Of a stretch of DNA of 64,000 nt, positions 49,503 through 58,126 are shown in pieces. The position numbers and the translations under genes were made by a program. The first letter of the stretch is position 1. Every line of letters starts with the position of its first letter. This DNA is from an uncultured bacterium (lineage in GTDB: Bacteria; Verrucomicrobiota; Kiritimatiellia; CAIVKH01): assembly GCA_903906425.1 (NCBI GenBank), contig CAIVKH010000160.1:51510-115509 (forward strand), given 5' to 3'. The notes beneath the pieces are model-generated. The model was not told where the DNA came from. It did not search any database and saw only the letters and a program-made list of their open reading frames with translations.

Positions 49503-51794
49503 TCACGACGCGTAGCAGCGGATTTCGAAAATCGCCGCGGGTGTGCCGCCCTGTGTCGCGAGATTTTCGATGACGAGACGGTCGGTGTTCACCGGCGACG
49601 GCAATCGAATCACGTTTCGAGTTTGATGATTGTCCTCGCACGCCGCGATCACGGTTCCGCGCGAATCGCGAATGCAATACTGCCGGATGCAAAACGGCAT
49701 CGCGCGCTCCGGGTGGCCCCACTGCACCGATTCCATCGCGTGGTCGAAATCCGCATCGAAGGAAAGTTCGATTTGCGAAATCGTCTGCGGCTCTTCCCAT
49801 CGCAACGTCAGCGATGGCGATGGATCGCTTGCGGCCGCGACCCAGGCATTCGGCTGCGTCGTCGGCCGCGCCGGCCCGCGCAGAACATTCTCCGCGCCGA
49901 ACAGCGCGATCGGCGGATCGAAAGACATCGCGAGGTTCTGCCCGGCCGGCCGGCGGCCCGGCAGCCAGAATTCAAACGTGTCCACGCCGATTCCGGCGGG
50001 CGGTGTTTGCACGGCGCTCTTCGCGACTTTCTTGTTCGCGCCGTGCGTTAGCGACAAAACGCCGGTCACGCGCTGGTCGCTCAAATGAACACTCGCGCCA
50101 TCGCAAGGCATCAGGCAGACGAACACATATTGACCGTTGGAAATCTGCGTGGCGAAATCCACGCCGACTTCGCGATTTTTGCCGGCGGCAATTTTCACCC
50201 GCCGCGTCGCGAGGATCTTGTCGGGCGTGAAATTGCCTTCGCGTTCCGATGCGCGAAGATGGATCTCCAGTTCCGCGTCCCGCTCCGCGTCAACGCGCAA
50301 AGTCACGCGAGGCATCGGCCCGGCCGCAACGGGAACAAGCATGGCCCGCGCCGCATCCAGCGCGACCGTCGTTCCGTTGGATTTCAATTCGCCGAGGACA
50401 AGGCAACCCGACGCCTCCGCGCGCGCGGCGGACACGAGATCCCTTTCGTCATCGCGGACGACGTGAGGAATGTTCTGTCCGTTTCGCAATAACCGGGTCT
50501 GCAATTCACGCATCACGGACGGCGCGAGCACATCGCGCGGTGAAAGATTTTTTTCGCGACAGAGCTTTGCGGCCATGCCGACGGCCTGCGCGGAGTGCGC
50601 GCAAGTACACATGACGCGCGTTGAGCCGAAGGCGACGTGGCTCACGCTGATGTCGCGGCCCGCAAGAAAAAGATTCGTGATGTTGCGGCTGTAGAGGCAG
50701 CGGTACGGAATTTGATAGACGCCCTTGCTGTGCCACTGCGTGCAGGCTGACAGGGCGCTGTACACTCCGTCCGCCGGATGCAAATCAATCGCCCAACCGC
50801 CGAACGAAACCGCGTCGTCATGCCGCCGCTGCCCGATCAAATCCTGCTGCGTGAGCATGTAGTCGCCTTCAAATCGCCGGCTCTCACGTTTGCCGGGAAT
50901 TGTGCCGACCCATTCAAGCGTGAGATTTTCGACACCGGGAAATTTCCCGGAGTTCTTGATGTGGTTCCAAATTCCATAAACCACGGACCAGAGTTCCCAT
51001 TTGATTTTTTCCGTGTCGTGAACGGTGTCGTGCCGGCCTCCGTATTCGAGCCACCAGAACGCGCAGCCTGAATCTGACGCGGCAATCTGCCCGAACCGCG
51101 GAATTTTCGCGATGTCTTTCAGCGCGTAGCTCGGCGGAATAAATTTCACCGCACGGCCAACATCCTTCGAATAAAAATAGATCGTGTGGCCGAGCAATTC
51201 CCCGTAGCTCTTGTCCGGCGCGAAGCCTTCGCCAAATTCTTCGCGCGATTCCGCGCCGACGCGAAACGCCGCGCCGGCAAGGAAACCGACAACGCCGTCG
51301 CCCGACGCATCGCAGAAGAGCGGCGCGGAGATTTCGTACATCGTGGAATTCTGGCTGCAAAATCCGCGCACCGATGAAATCGTGTCGGCATCTTTCTTCG
51401 TAAGCTCGAAGACAGCGGTGTTCAGCAGCAGCGTGATGTCCTGCTCGTTGACGACTTTCTCCAGCAGTACGGTGTCGAAAATGTGCGGATTGCCTTCGGG
51501 ATTTCGAAAAGTGTTTTCGACGAGAAGCTCGTCAATGACGCCGCCCTCGCGCGCCCACCGGTTGTTGTTGCCCATGTGCGATGTCGCGCCGAGCGCCCAC
51601 AACCGCACTTCGCTCGACGCGTTTCCGCCGAGCACCGGCCGGTCTTGAACGAGCACAACTTTCAAGCCTTCGCGCGCCGCTGTGATCGCGCAACACGTTC
51701 CGGCTAGTCCGCCGCCGACAATCGCGAGATCGCAGGCGAGTTGCACAACTTTGAGTTGCCGGACGTTCGGCGTTCCATCGTTTCGCAAATTCAT
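49503..51794 (-). CDS. FAD-dependent oxidoreductase with C-terminal beta-sandwich domain
   Basis: 763 residues from ATG 51794; upstream in-frame codons lie in a palindrome pair and are rejected. The Rossmann loop DLAIVGGGLAGTCCAITAARE is near residue 22, followed by VVLVQDRPVLGGNASSE, and the second FAD motif NLFLAGRDISVSHVAFGSTRVM near residue 400. This is the FAD_oxidored family common in carbohydrate loci of PVC bacteria. After residue 480 an extended beta-rich part (discoidin-like, LRWEEPQTISQIELSFDAD) could bind glycan. No signal peptide is seen, so its location is uncertain. It lies 70 bp from the GH95 gene. Confidence 0.87.
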   Translation of the reverse strand: MNLRNDGTPNVRQLKVVQLACDLAIVGGGLAGTCCAITAAREGLKVVLVQDRPVLGGNASSEVRLWALGATSHMGNNNRWAREGGVIDELLVENTFRNPEGNPHIFDTVLLEKVVNEQDITLLLNTAVFELTKKDADTISSVRGFCSQNSTMYEISAPLFCDASGDGVVGFLAGAAFRVGAESREEFGEGFAPDKSYGELLGHTIYFYSKDVGRAVKFIPPSYALKDIAKIPRFGQIAASDSGCAFWWLEYGGRHDTVHDTEKIKWELWSVVYGIWNHIKNSGKFPGVENLTLEWVGTIPGKRESRRFEGDYMLTQQDLIGQRRHDDAVSFGGWAIDLHPADGVYSALSACTQWHSKGVYQIPYRCLYSRNITNLFLAGRDISVSHVAFGSTRVMCTCAHSAQAVGMAAKLCREKNLSPRDVLAPSVMRELQTRLLRNGQNIPHVVRDDERDLVSAARAEASGCLVLGELKSNGTTVALDAARAMLVPVAAGPMPRVTLRVDAERDAELEIHLRASEREGNFTPDKILATRRVKIAAGKNREVGVDFATQISNGQYVFVCLMPCDGASVHLSDQRVTGVLSLTHGANKKVAKSAVQTPPAGIGVDTFEFWLPGRRPAGQNLAMSFDPPIALFGAENVLRGPARPTTQPNAWVAAASDPSPSLTLRWEEPQTISQIELSFDADFDHAMESVQWGHPERAMPFCIRQYCIRDSRGTVIAACEDNHQTRNVIRLPSPVNTDRLVIENLATQGGTPAAIFEIRCYAS

Positions 51795-51812
51795 TATTGA
51801 TCTCCCGAAAGT

Positions 51813-51859
51813 TTCCAATGATTGGAAAAGGCGGTCGCGCAAATTTCCAATCATTGGAA
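51813..51859. repeat. 32-bp-period palindrome pair, locus 18
   Basis: Exact copies at 51813-51827 (central G) and 51845-51859 (central C), filling most of the 70-bp gap between the FAD-oxidoreductase and GH95 genes. Confidence 0.96.
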
Positions 51860-51864
51860 GTTTT

Positions 51865-54030
51865 TCATTTCGCGGCGGTCCATTCGTAATTTTCGCCGCG
51901 CGCGATTTTGAGCAGGCGGCTGTCGTTGCCGTAAAGCAGGCGGCACGGATTTCCGTCGAACGAATGGATCGTGGCGGAGATGAGTTTTCCTTTCTGCCAT
52001 TTCATCGCGACGTCGAAACCGCCGCGCGCGCGAAAGCCGCTGACGGAGCCGTCGGGCCACGCGGCGGGCAGCGCTGGCAGAAGATGAAGAACATAGCCGC
52101 CGGATTCCTTGAGCTGACTTTGCAGAAGCATTTCGGCGATGCCGGAGGTGCAGCCGAAGTTGCCGTCCATCTGGAACGGCGGATGCGTGTCGAAAAGATT
52201 CGGCAACATGCAGGCGCTGATCAGTTGCGCGGCGAGTTTGTGCGCGCGGTCGCCGTCGTGAAGGCGCGCCCAGAAATTTATTTTCCACGCGGTGCTCCAG
52301 CCGGTGCTGACATCGCCGCGCGCGTTGAGCGAGACCTTTGCGGCGTTCGCGAGCTCCGGCATCGTGAGCGGGCTGATCTGGCGGCCGGGATAAACGGCGA
52401 AGAGATGCGACGTGTGGCGGTGGTGATCGTTCGGATCGTCCGCATCCTCCATCCATTCCTGAAGCTGGCCCCACTTGCCAATCTTCGGCGTCAGCAGTTT
52501 GTCGCGCATCGCTGCGACTTTCGCGCGATAGTCGGAATCCACGCCGAGCTCGTCGGCGGCCTCGATGTAGTTGCTGAACAAATCCCAGACGATTTCCTGA
52601 TCGTACGAAACACCCGGATGAAATCCGTGGCCATCTCCCTTGCCGCCCGGCCCGTGCTCCGGCGACCAGCCGTCGGGCGTGATCAATTTTCCATCGGGCC
52701 GCGCGACGAGATGGTCTTCCCAATATTCCACAACGTCCTTCAGCGCCGGATACGCAACGGAGCGCAGGAAATCTTTGTCGCTGCCGAAGGCGTAGTGCGA
52801 CCACAAATGCTGGACGAGCCACGCGCTGCCGGGGCGATGAATCTGCCAGGTCGAATTTCCGCCCATCGGATTGTTCGTGCTGTAAATGATCCAGCCGCGT
52901 TTCGTCTTGAGCGCCTCCTGCACGCCTTTTTTGCGGACCGTCGCGAGATGCTGAATCCATGTGAACAGCGGCTCGGTGCATTCGGGAAGCGCCGTCGTTT
53001 CGGCGAGCCAGTAGTTCATCTCGATGTTGATGTCCGTCGTGTAGCCGGAATACCACGCGGGTCTCAGATCGGCGTTCCAGATGCCTTGCAAGTTCGCGGG
53101 AATTCCGCCGGGACGCGATGAGCTGATCAGTAAATAGCGGCCATATTGAAACAGCAGCGCCTCAAGCGCGGGATCGTTTTTGTGCTGCTTGTACGCGTCA
53201 AGACGATCAAGCGTGGATGTATCCGGCGATGCCCCGAGATCGAGTTTCACGCGCGAAAAGAGATTTTGAAAATCCGCGATGTGAGCCGCGCGGAGTTGTT
53301 CGAATGATTTTTTTGCCGCCGCGTCGAGCTGCCTCGAAACGGTTTCGTGCGGATGCGCGCCGCGCCAGCCTTTCGCCGGGTCGTTCGCAAACGAAGTTCC
53401 GGCGGCCAACAGAATCGTGAGGCCGTCAGCTTTTGTCACGGTGATGCGATTGTTCGAAGCGTCCACCTTTCCGCCGTCATTGAGCACGAGCACCTGTGCT
53501 TCGTATGCGAGATTGTTCGTGAGCGCGCCGGTTGAAATCAGCTTGTTGCCTTCCGCGCGAATCGCCGCCTTGTGCATGTCGGTGAGTTGAACCGTGCCCG
53601 AATAATTCCCCGGCTTGTCCGCCGTGAAATGCAGAACCATGATTTGATCGGGCTGGCTGACGAAACACTCGCGCAGGAATTTTACGCCATTCGCCGAATA
53701 GCTGACGCGATGAATCGCATCGTCGAGGCTGAGTTCACGGCGATAATCCGAAGCGGAGGCCGGCGCGAAATCGACGAACAACTCGCCGAACGGCTGATAA
53801 CTTCCCATGTCAATTTCATCGCCGAGCCAGAGCGTTTGCTCGTTGAACTGGATGTGTTCTCTTTCGACGCCGCCGAAAACCATTCCGCCGAGCCGGCCAT
53901 TTCCGAGCGGCAACGCCTCGACCCATTTCTGCGCCGGTTCGCGGTACCAAAGATTCAGCGGTTCGCTCGCGAATGAAGAAAGTTCCGACAACAACAGCGA
54001 TGCGACGCAAACACGAAAGAGAAATTTCAT
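51865..54030 (-). CDS. Exported GH95-family glycoside hydrolase (alpha-L-fucosidase/galactosidase)
   Basis: 721 residues from ATG 54030 with AAGGAG upstream; it overlaps the transporter stop by four bases. A signal peptide (residues 1-22) is followed by the family's N-terminal beta domain (YREPAQKWVEALPLGNGRLG and IQFNEQTLWLGD), then the helical barrel with GGIPANLQGIWN, DINIEMNYWLAET, HRHTSHLFAVYPGRQI and MDGNFGCTSGIAEMLLQSQ. These are GH95 hallmarks, including the Asn/Asp-bearing catalytic regions. It releases alpha-1,2-fucose or L-galactose from glycans. Its coupling to a sugar permease supports uptake of the product. Confidence 0.93.
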   Translation of the reverse strand: MKFLFRVCVASLLLSELSSFASEPLNLWYREPAQKWVEALPLGNGRLGGMVFGGVEREHIQFNEQTLWLGDEIDMGSYQPFGELFVDFAPASASDYRRELSLDDAIHRVSYSANGVKFLRECFVSQPDQIMVLHFTADKPGNYSGTVQLTDMHKAAIRAEGNKLISTGALTNNLAYEAQVLVLNDGGKVDASNNRITVTKADGLTILLAAGTSFANDPAKGWRGAHPHETVSRQLDAAAKKSFEQLRAAHIADFQNLFSRVKLDLGASPDTSTLDRLDAYKQHKNDPALEALLFQYGRYLLISSSRPGGIPANLQGIWNADLRPAWYSGYTTDINIEMNYWLAETTALPECTEPLFTWIQHLATVRKKGVQEALKTKRGWIIYSTNNPMGGNSTWQIHRPGSAWLVQHLWSHYAFGSDKDFLRSVAYPALKDVVEYWEDHLVARPDGKLITPDGWSPEHGPGGKGDGHGFHPGVSYDQEIVWDLFSNYIEAADELGVDSDYRAKVAAMRDKLLTPKIGKWGQLQEWMEDADDPNDHHRHTSHLFAVYPGRQISPLTMPELANAAKVSLNARGDVSTGWSTAWKINFWARLHDGDRAHKLAAQLISACMLPNLFDTHPPFQMDGNFGCTSGIAEMLLQSQLKESGGYVLHLLPALPAAWPDGSVSGFRARGGFDVAMKWQKGKLISATIHSFDGNPCRLLYGNDSRLLKIARGENYEWTAAK

Positions 54031-55328
54031 CCAGCTCCTTTTCTCCGCAGCACGCCCCACGCGATCAGGGGAATCACGGCGACATGCAGAAAAGCGGCAA
54101 TGATGAACCACTTGTTGTAGGCGTCCGGCTGCACAAGCTTGGTGATAGGATCGGGCATCAACAGTGCGCCGACCAGTTTGTTCATCGCAATCGCGCCGAC
54201 CGAGCTGCCGGCGGCGACGAGGCCGAAAACTTTCCCGAGCGATGCGCCGGGCACGATGTCAACGATGAGCGCGGTGATGTTCGTGAGCCACGCGAGATGC
54301 GCGAGGCAAATCACCGAGGCAATAGCGAGCGACCACGCGACGCCGGGCGAGTATGCGACGAGCGGCGAGAGCGGCATGAGGATCGCGCAGCCGAGCATAA
54401 TGAGCAGCCGCGCGCGCGGCGGCGTCCATCCGCGTTTGATGAAACGGCTCGCGAGCCAGCCGCCGAATGTGCTGCCGATGCCGGCGGCGAGAAAAACGAT
54501 CCACGTAATTTTCACTTCCGATTGCGTCAGGCCGCGCGCGGTCTGGAGATATTTCGGGAACCAGATCAGATAAAAAAACCACACGGGATCGGAGAGCATC
54601 CGCCCGATGAGCAGGCACCAGACTTCTTTTCGGCGCAGCGCTTCGCCGTAGGTCCAGCCCGCCGCGACAGGCGCGGCAACGGCCTGCGGCGCGGCATCGG
54701 CGATCAGCGCGCACTCGGCGCTGCCGAGCAGCGAGCGGCGATAGAACAGCAGCCACGGCACGAGCCAGACGAAGCCGAGCAGACCGGTGACGACGAAAGT
54801 CCCGCGCCAGCCCCACGCTTCGGAAAGTCCGACGATAAAAATTGGCGCGACGGTCATGCCGAGCGGCGTGCCGGCGGTGTAGATGCCGATGGCCAGCCCG
54901 CGCTCGCGCGATGGGAACCACGCGGAGACGGCCTTCGGCGCGGCGGTCCAGTTGCCGGCCTCGCCGAGGCCCATTGCAAACATCACAACGCCGAGCGAAA
55001 GCGCGCCGTGTGCGAACGACGTGCTCAAACTGGCGAGCGACCACCAGCCGAGAAACAGTGCCAGCGCCCATCGCGGGCCGAGCCGGTCCACGACGATGCC
55101 GGAGAGCAACAGCGCAATCGCGTAGGCCACTTGAAACGCGATCTGGATGTTCGCGTATTGCTGGTCGCTGACGACGAGACCGTCTTGAATCGTCTTCGCC
55201 AGCAGCGAGACCGAATTGCGATCCACATAATTCAGCACCGATGCCATGAACAGCAGCCCGGCGATCCACCAGCGCAGGCCGGGAATTCGGATGCCGGATG
55301 CTCGCGAAGCTGAATTTTCCGATTTCAT
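54027..55328 (-). CDS. MFS sugar/sugar-acid transporter
   Basis: 433 residues with twelve predicted membrane helices. Motifs of the anion:cation symporter branch are present: WWIAGLLFMASVLNYVDRNS near the N-terminus, GPRWALALFLGWWSLASL, MGLGEAGNWTAAPKAVSAWFP and ERGLAIGIYTAGTPLG, all typical of ExuT/GudP-type hexuronate or sugar-acid carriers. It probably imports the product of the GH95 enzyme encoded immediately downstream (4-bp overlap). The substrate is inferred from context. Confidence 0.88.
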   Translation of the reverse strand: MKSENSASRASGIRIPGLRWWIAGLLFMASVLNYVDRNSVSLLAKTIQDGLVVSDQQYANIQIAFQVAYAIALLLSGIVVDRLGPRWALALFLGWWSLASLSTSFAHGALSLGVVMFAMGLGEAGNWTAAPKAVSAWFPSRERGLAIGIYTAGTPLGMTVAPIFIVGLSEAWGWRGTFVVTGLLGFVWLVPWLLFYRRSLLGSAECALIADAAPQAVAAPVAAGWTYGEALRRKEVWCLLIGRMLSDPVWFFYLIWFPKYLQTARGLTQSEVKITWIVFLAAGIGSTFGGWLASRFIKRGWTPPRARLLIMLGCAILMPLSPLVAYSPGVAWSLAIASVICLAHLAWLTNITALIVDIVPGASLGKVFGLVAAGSSVGAIAMNKLVGALLMPDPITKLVQPDAYNKWFIIAAFLHVAVIPLIAWGVLRRKGAG

Positions 55329-55353
55329 TTTTCAGTCCGCACGCAACGGAAAT

Positions 55354-55400
55354 TGCCAATGATTGGAAGTTGCGGTTCCGGTTTTTTCCAATGATTGGAA
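55354..55400. repeat. 32-bp-period palindrome pair, locus 19
   Basis: Copies at 55354-55368 (TGCCAATGATTGGAA, one mismatch) and 55386-55400 (exact), in the 73-bp gap between the MFS transporter and GH16 genes. Confidence 0.95.
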
Positions 55401-55401
55401 A

Positions 55402-56148
55402 CTATTTCTTTTCATAAAACCGCACGTAGTCATAGACGGCCGCGGCGGGCAGTTTCGAGTCGTCCACGGCCTTCGTCTTGCCGAGCGACGACGCGATGGT
55501 CGTAAGCCAGATGTGCTGGTCGCTGTGCGGAAATTTTGTCGCGTCCACGGTCAGCACAACCTTATCATCGAAGAAATATTTCACGGCCTCCGGCGTGAAC
55601 TCGCAGCCGAAAACGTGAAAATCCTTCGACAGATCGGGCGTTTTGACGCCTTTGCCGCCCATGCCCACATGCGGCTTTGGATTCCAGCGGTGCGTGTTCA
55701 CGCCATAGCCGAGCGGATTCACCGAGTCGTTTTCGCACACGTCGAGTTCCTGCGCGGTGGCTTTCGGGTCGGTGCCGCCGGAGCCGTCGTGTGTCTGCAA
55801 CCAGAATGATGTGTGCCAGCCCGCGCCGGGCGGAACTTTGAAACGCGACTCGTAGTAGCCGTATTTGAACGTCTGCTTCGAGATGACGCCCGCGCCGGTG
55901 TAGTGCTTGTCGCCGGCGTCTTCTTTTTTCACGTTGAGCCGCAGCATGCCGTCGGCGACGGAAACATTCTCCGGCTTTTGCGTGCTCCAGTGTTTGCTGT
56001 CGGTTCGAAAATTCCATTTGGCCGCGTCGAGCGCCGCGCCGTCGAATTCGTCGGACCACTTCAGCGTGTAGCCGGCCGGCGGTTCGGCGACGGCGATACC
56101 CGACAGCGCGACGGCAACTGCGATGATCAATGATGACTTTGTTTTCAT
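55402..56148 (-). CDS. Exported GH16-family glycoside hydrolase
   Basis: 248 residues from ATG 56148 (AAGGA upstream, 4-bp overlap with the preceding gene). Signal peptide KSSLIIAVAVALSGIAVA, then a single GH16 jelly roll: WSDEFDGAALDAAKWNFR, YGYYESRFKVPPGAGWHTSFW, the catalytic ELDVCEND (nucleophile and acid/base Glu with middle Asp), then FHVFGCEFTPEAVKYFFDD. It should cleave a beta-glucan or marine galactan. It is closely similar to the N-terminal half of the neighbouring GH16-GH43-like protein, indicating tandem duplication. Confidence 0.92.
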   Translation of the reverse strand: MKTKSSLIIAVAVALSGIAVAEPPAGYTLKWSDEFDGAALDAAKWNFRTDSKHWSTQKPENVSVADGMLRLNVKKEDAGDKHYTGAGVISKQTFKYGYYESRFKVPPGAGWHTSFWLQTHDGSGGTDPKATAQELDVCENDSVNPLGYGVNTHRWNPKPHVGMGGKGVKTPDLSKDFHVFGCEFTPEAVKYFFDDKVVLTVDATKFPHSDQHIWLTTIASSLGKTKAVDDSKLPAAAVYDYVRFYEKK

Positions 56149-57941
56149 GGTTGTCCTTTCAAAGGAATCTGGATGTTGAACGATCCGTCGCGATTGTTGT
56201 GGTCGGCGGCGGCGCAAAAGAGCGCGACGGGTTTTCCATTTTCGAAATAAAGTTGCGGTCGTTCGAGCGCCGCGAGTTTTTGTTTGCGGCCATCGGCCCA
56301 TGTAATTTCGGGCGTCGTGACGAGCACGTGCGGCGATTGTTTCCAGTCAATGCCGTCGGCGGATTCGAAGAGCGCCAGCGAATAACCTCTGCCGGTAAAA
56401 TTGCCGCTGTTGTCCTTCACGATTGCGCGATAGCGGTCCGCGTCGAACCAGATGAACGGGTCCTCGGCAGCGAACGCGACGCCTGTCTTGCCGAAGATCA
56501 AATCGGGCTTTTTGACGAACGGCCCAGTCGGGCTGTCGCTCATCGCGACCATGTGCGAAACGGGGCCGCCGAACGGGCCTTTCGTTTTTTTCGCCACGGC
56601 CTTGTACACCATCAGGAATCCGCCGTCGGGCCGCTGGCAGACCGACGGGTTCGAAACCATCAGCGCGTCCCACGCATTTGTGTCGGCGCTGGCATCGAGC
56701 ACCGGTTTGTCGAATCGCTGCCATGGCCCGTTCGGCGAATCGGCGACGGCCACGCCAATGCGTTGGTTGTTTCGATGAATCCAGTTCAGCGGGTGCTGCA
56801 CGATCCCATCGCCGGTATTGCCCATATAATAAAGGTAATATTTTCCGTTCGCGCGGATGACCGTCGGGTTGTGCGTGCAAAGCCCGTCCCAGAATTCCTT
56901 GCCGCGCGCGGGCAGCACGACATCAACATGCTTGAACGGTCCGAACGGAGTGTCGGCAACCGCGTGCGCGATTTCCGAATGCGTGACCCACGCCACATGG
57001 CCGAGCGCACGCGGCCAGCGCGAATAAAACAAGTGACACTTTCCGTCCTCGCTTTGAATCGCGGAGCCGCACCAGATGTTGAAATTCGTGTCGGAAAATT
57101 TTGCGGTCAACGGAACCGGCTGGATCATCGCGTTGAAATCCGGCCCGGTCGGTTTCGGCGGAGGAATTTCGTAGGGCGCCAGCGGCTCGAAGAATCGGAC
57201 GTAATCGTATTCCGCCGCCGCCGGCAATTTTTCGTCGTCCACGTTTTTCGTCCCGCCAAGACTTGCCGCCAACGACGTAAGCCAGATGCTGTGGTCGTTG
57301 TGCTTCATCATGTCCACGGGGAACGACGCGACTTCCTTGCCCTCGAAATAATATGTGACTTTTGCCGGCGTGAATTCGCAGCCCCACGTGTGAAAATCCG
57401 CCGAGAGGTCGGGCGTCTCGACGATTTTGAAACCGACGGAGGTGTGCTTCGGATGATAGCGGTGCGTGTTGACGGAGTAGCGATGCACGTTGATCGAATC
57501 GTTCTCGCAGATGTCTATTTCCTGCTCCGCGCGCTGCGTGTTCATCAGCCAGAACGACGTGTGCCAGCCGCGGCCCGGCGGGCAGCGGAACCGCGCCTCG
57601 TAATAACCGTAGCGGAATTGCGGTTTCGAAATCAATCCGCCCGCCGTGTAGTTCATTTTCTGCGCGTCTTCTTTTTTCAGCGCGATGCGCATGACGCCGC
57701 CGGAGACGGAAATATTTTCTTTTTGCTGCGTGCTCCACCACGCGGGACCGGTCCGGAAATTCCATTTCGCTTCGTCAACGCGGTCACCGTCGAATTCGTC
57801 GTGCCACGCGAGCCGGAAAGTTTTCGCCGCCTCCGCGGGCAGATTCGGCCGCGGCTCCTCCGCACGGCAGACCAGCGCCAGCGCCGTGAAGGCGACGAGC
57901 GCGGCGCGATGGGTTCCAATGATTGGAAACTTCGTCTTCAT
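56145..57941 (-). CDS. GH16 hydrolase fused to a GH43-like beta-propeller domain
   Basis: 598 residues from ATG 57941, which lies between two palindrome copies. Residues 5-9 (FPIIG) of the signal peptide are read from the copy at 57914-57928, and the hydrophobic core follows (ALVAFTALALVC). Residues of about 30-255 are GH16 (WHDEFDGDRVDEAKWNFR; catalytic EIDICEND). Residues of about 270-598 look like a five-bladed propeller of the GH43/GH62/GH117 kind (CGSAIQSEDGKCHLFYSRW, DGLCTHNPTVIRANGKYYLYY, AEDPFIWFDADRYRAIV). The fusion suggests endo cleavage plus processing of a side chain or oligosaccharide. It is coupled to the smaller GH16 gene. Confidence 0.88.
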   Translation of the reverse strand: MKTKFPIIGTHRAALVAFTALALVCRAEEPRPNLPAEAAKTFRLAWHDEFDGDRVDEAKWNFRTGPAWWSTQQKENISVSGGVMRIALKKEDAQKMNYTAGGLISKPQFRYGYYEARFRCPPGRGWHTSFWLMNTQRAEQEIDICENDSINVHRYSVNTHRYHPKHTSVGFKIVETPDLSADFHTWGCEFTPAKVTYYFEGKEVASFPVDMMKHNDHSIWLTSLAASLGGTKNVDDEKLPAAAEYDYVRFFEPLAPYEIPPPKPTGPDFNAMIQPVPLTAKFSDTNFNIWCGSAIQSEDGKCHLFYSRWPRALGHVAWVTHSEIAHAVADTPFGPFKHVDVVLPARGKEFWDGLCTHNPTVIRANGKYYLYYMGNTGDGIVQHPLNWIHRNNQRIGVAVADSPNGPWQRFDKPVLDASADTNAWDALMVSNPSVCQRPDGGFLMVYKAVAKKTKGPFGGPVSHMVAMSDSPTGPFVKKPDLIFGKTGVAFAAEDPFIWFDADRYRAIVKDNSGNFTGRGYSLALFESADGIDWKQSPHVLVTTPEITWADGRKQKLAALERPQLYFENGKPVALFCAAADHNNRDGSFNIQIPLKGQP

Positions 57942-57960
57942 ATTTTTCCAATCATTGGAA
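57914..57960. repeat. 32-bp-period palindrome pair, locus 20
   Basis: Exact copies at 57914-57928 (central G) and 57946-57960 (central C). The start codon of the GH16-GH43 gene lies in the linker and the first copy is coding. Confidence 0.96.
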
Positions 57961-58074
57961 ATTCAAAGGCGCGCGTCACTTTTTGATTTTTTCGGTGCAT
58001 CTCGAATGCTCCCTTCATCCCCGCGACCGCCTCCGGGCGGCAGGGGAACGATCGGCGACAGTAGGCGGCTGGGG

Positions 58075-58091
58075 ACGTCTTCGCCAGACGT
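58075..58091. other. Inverted repeat downstream of the giant secreted gene
   Basis: ACGTCT (58075-58080), loop TCGCC, AGACGT (58086-58091), in the 185-bp gap 3' of the 58127-61396 gene. No T-run follows on either strand, so a classical terminator is not supported. Confidence 0.35.
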
Positions 58092-58126
58092 GAATACGCT
58101 TTTATTCTTCGTTTTCGCGCGGCGCG

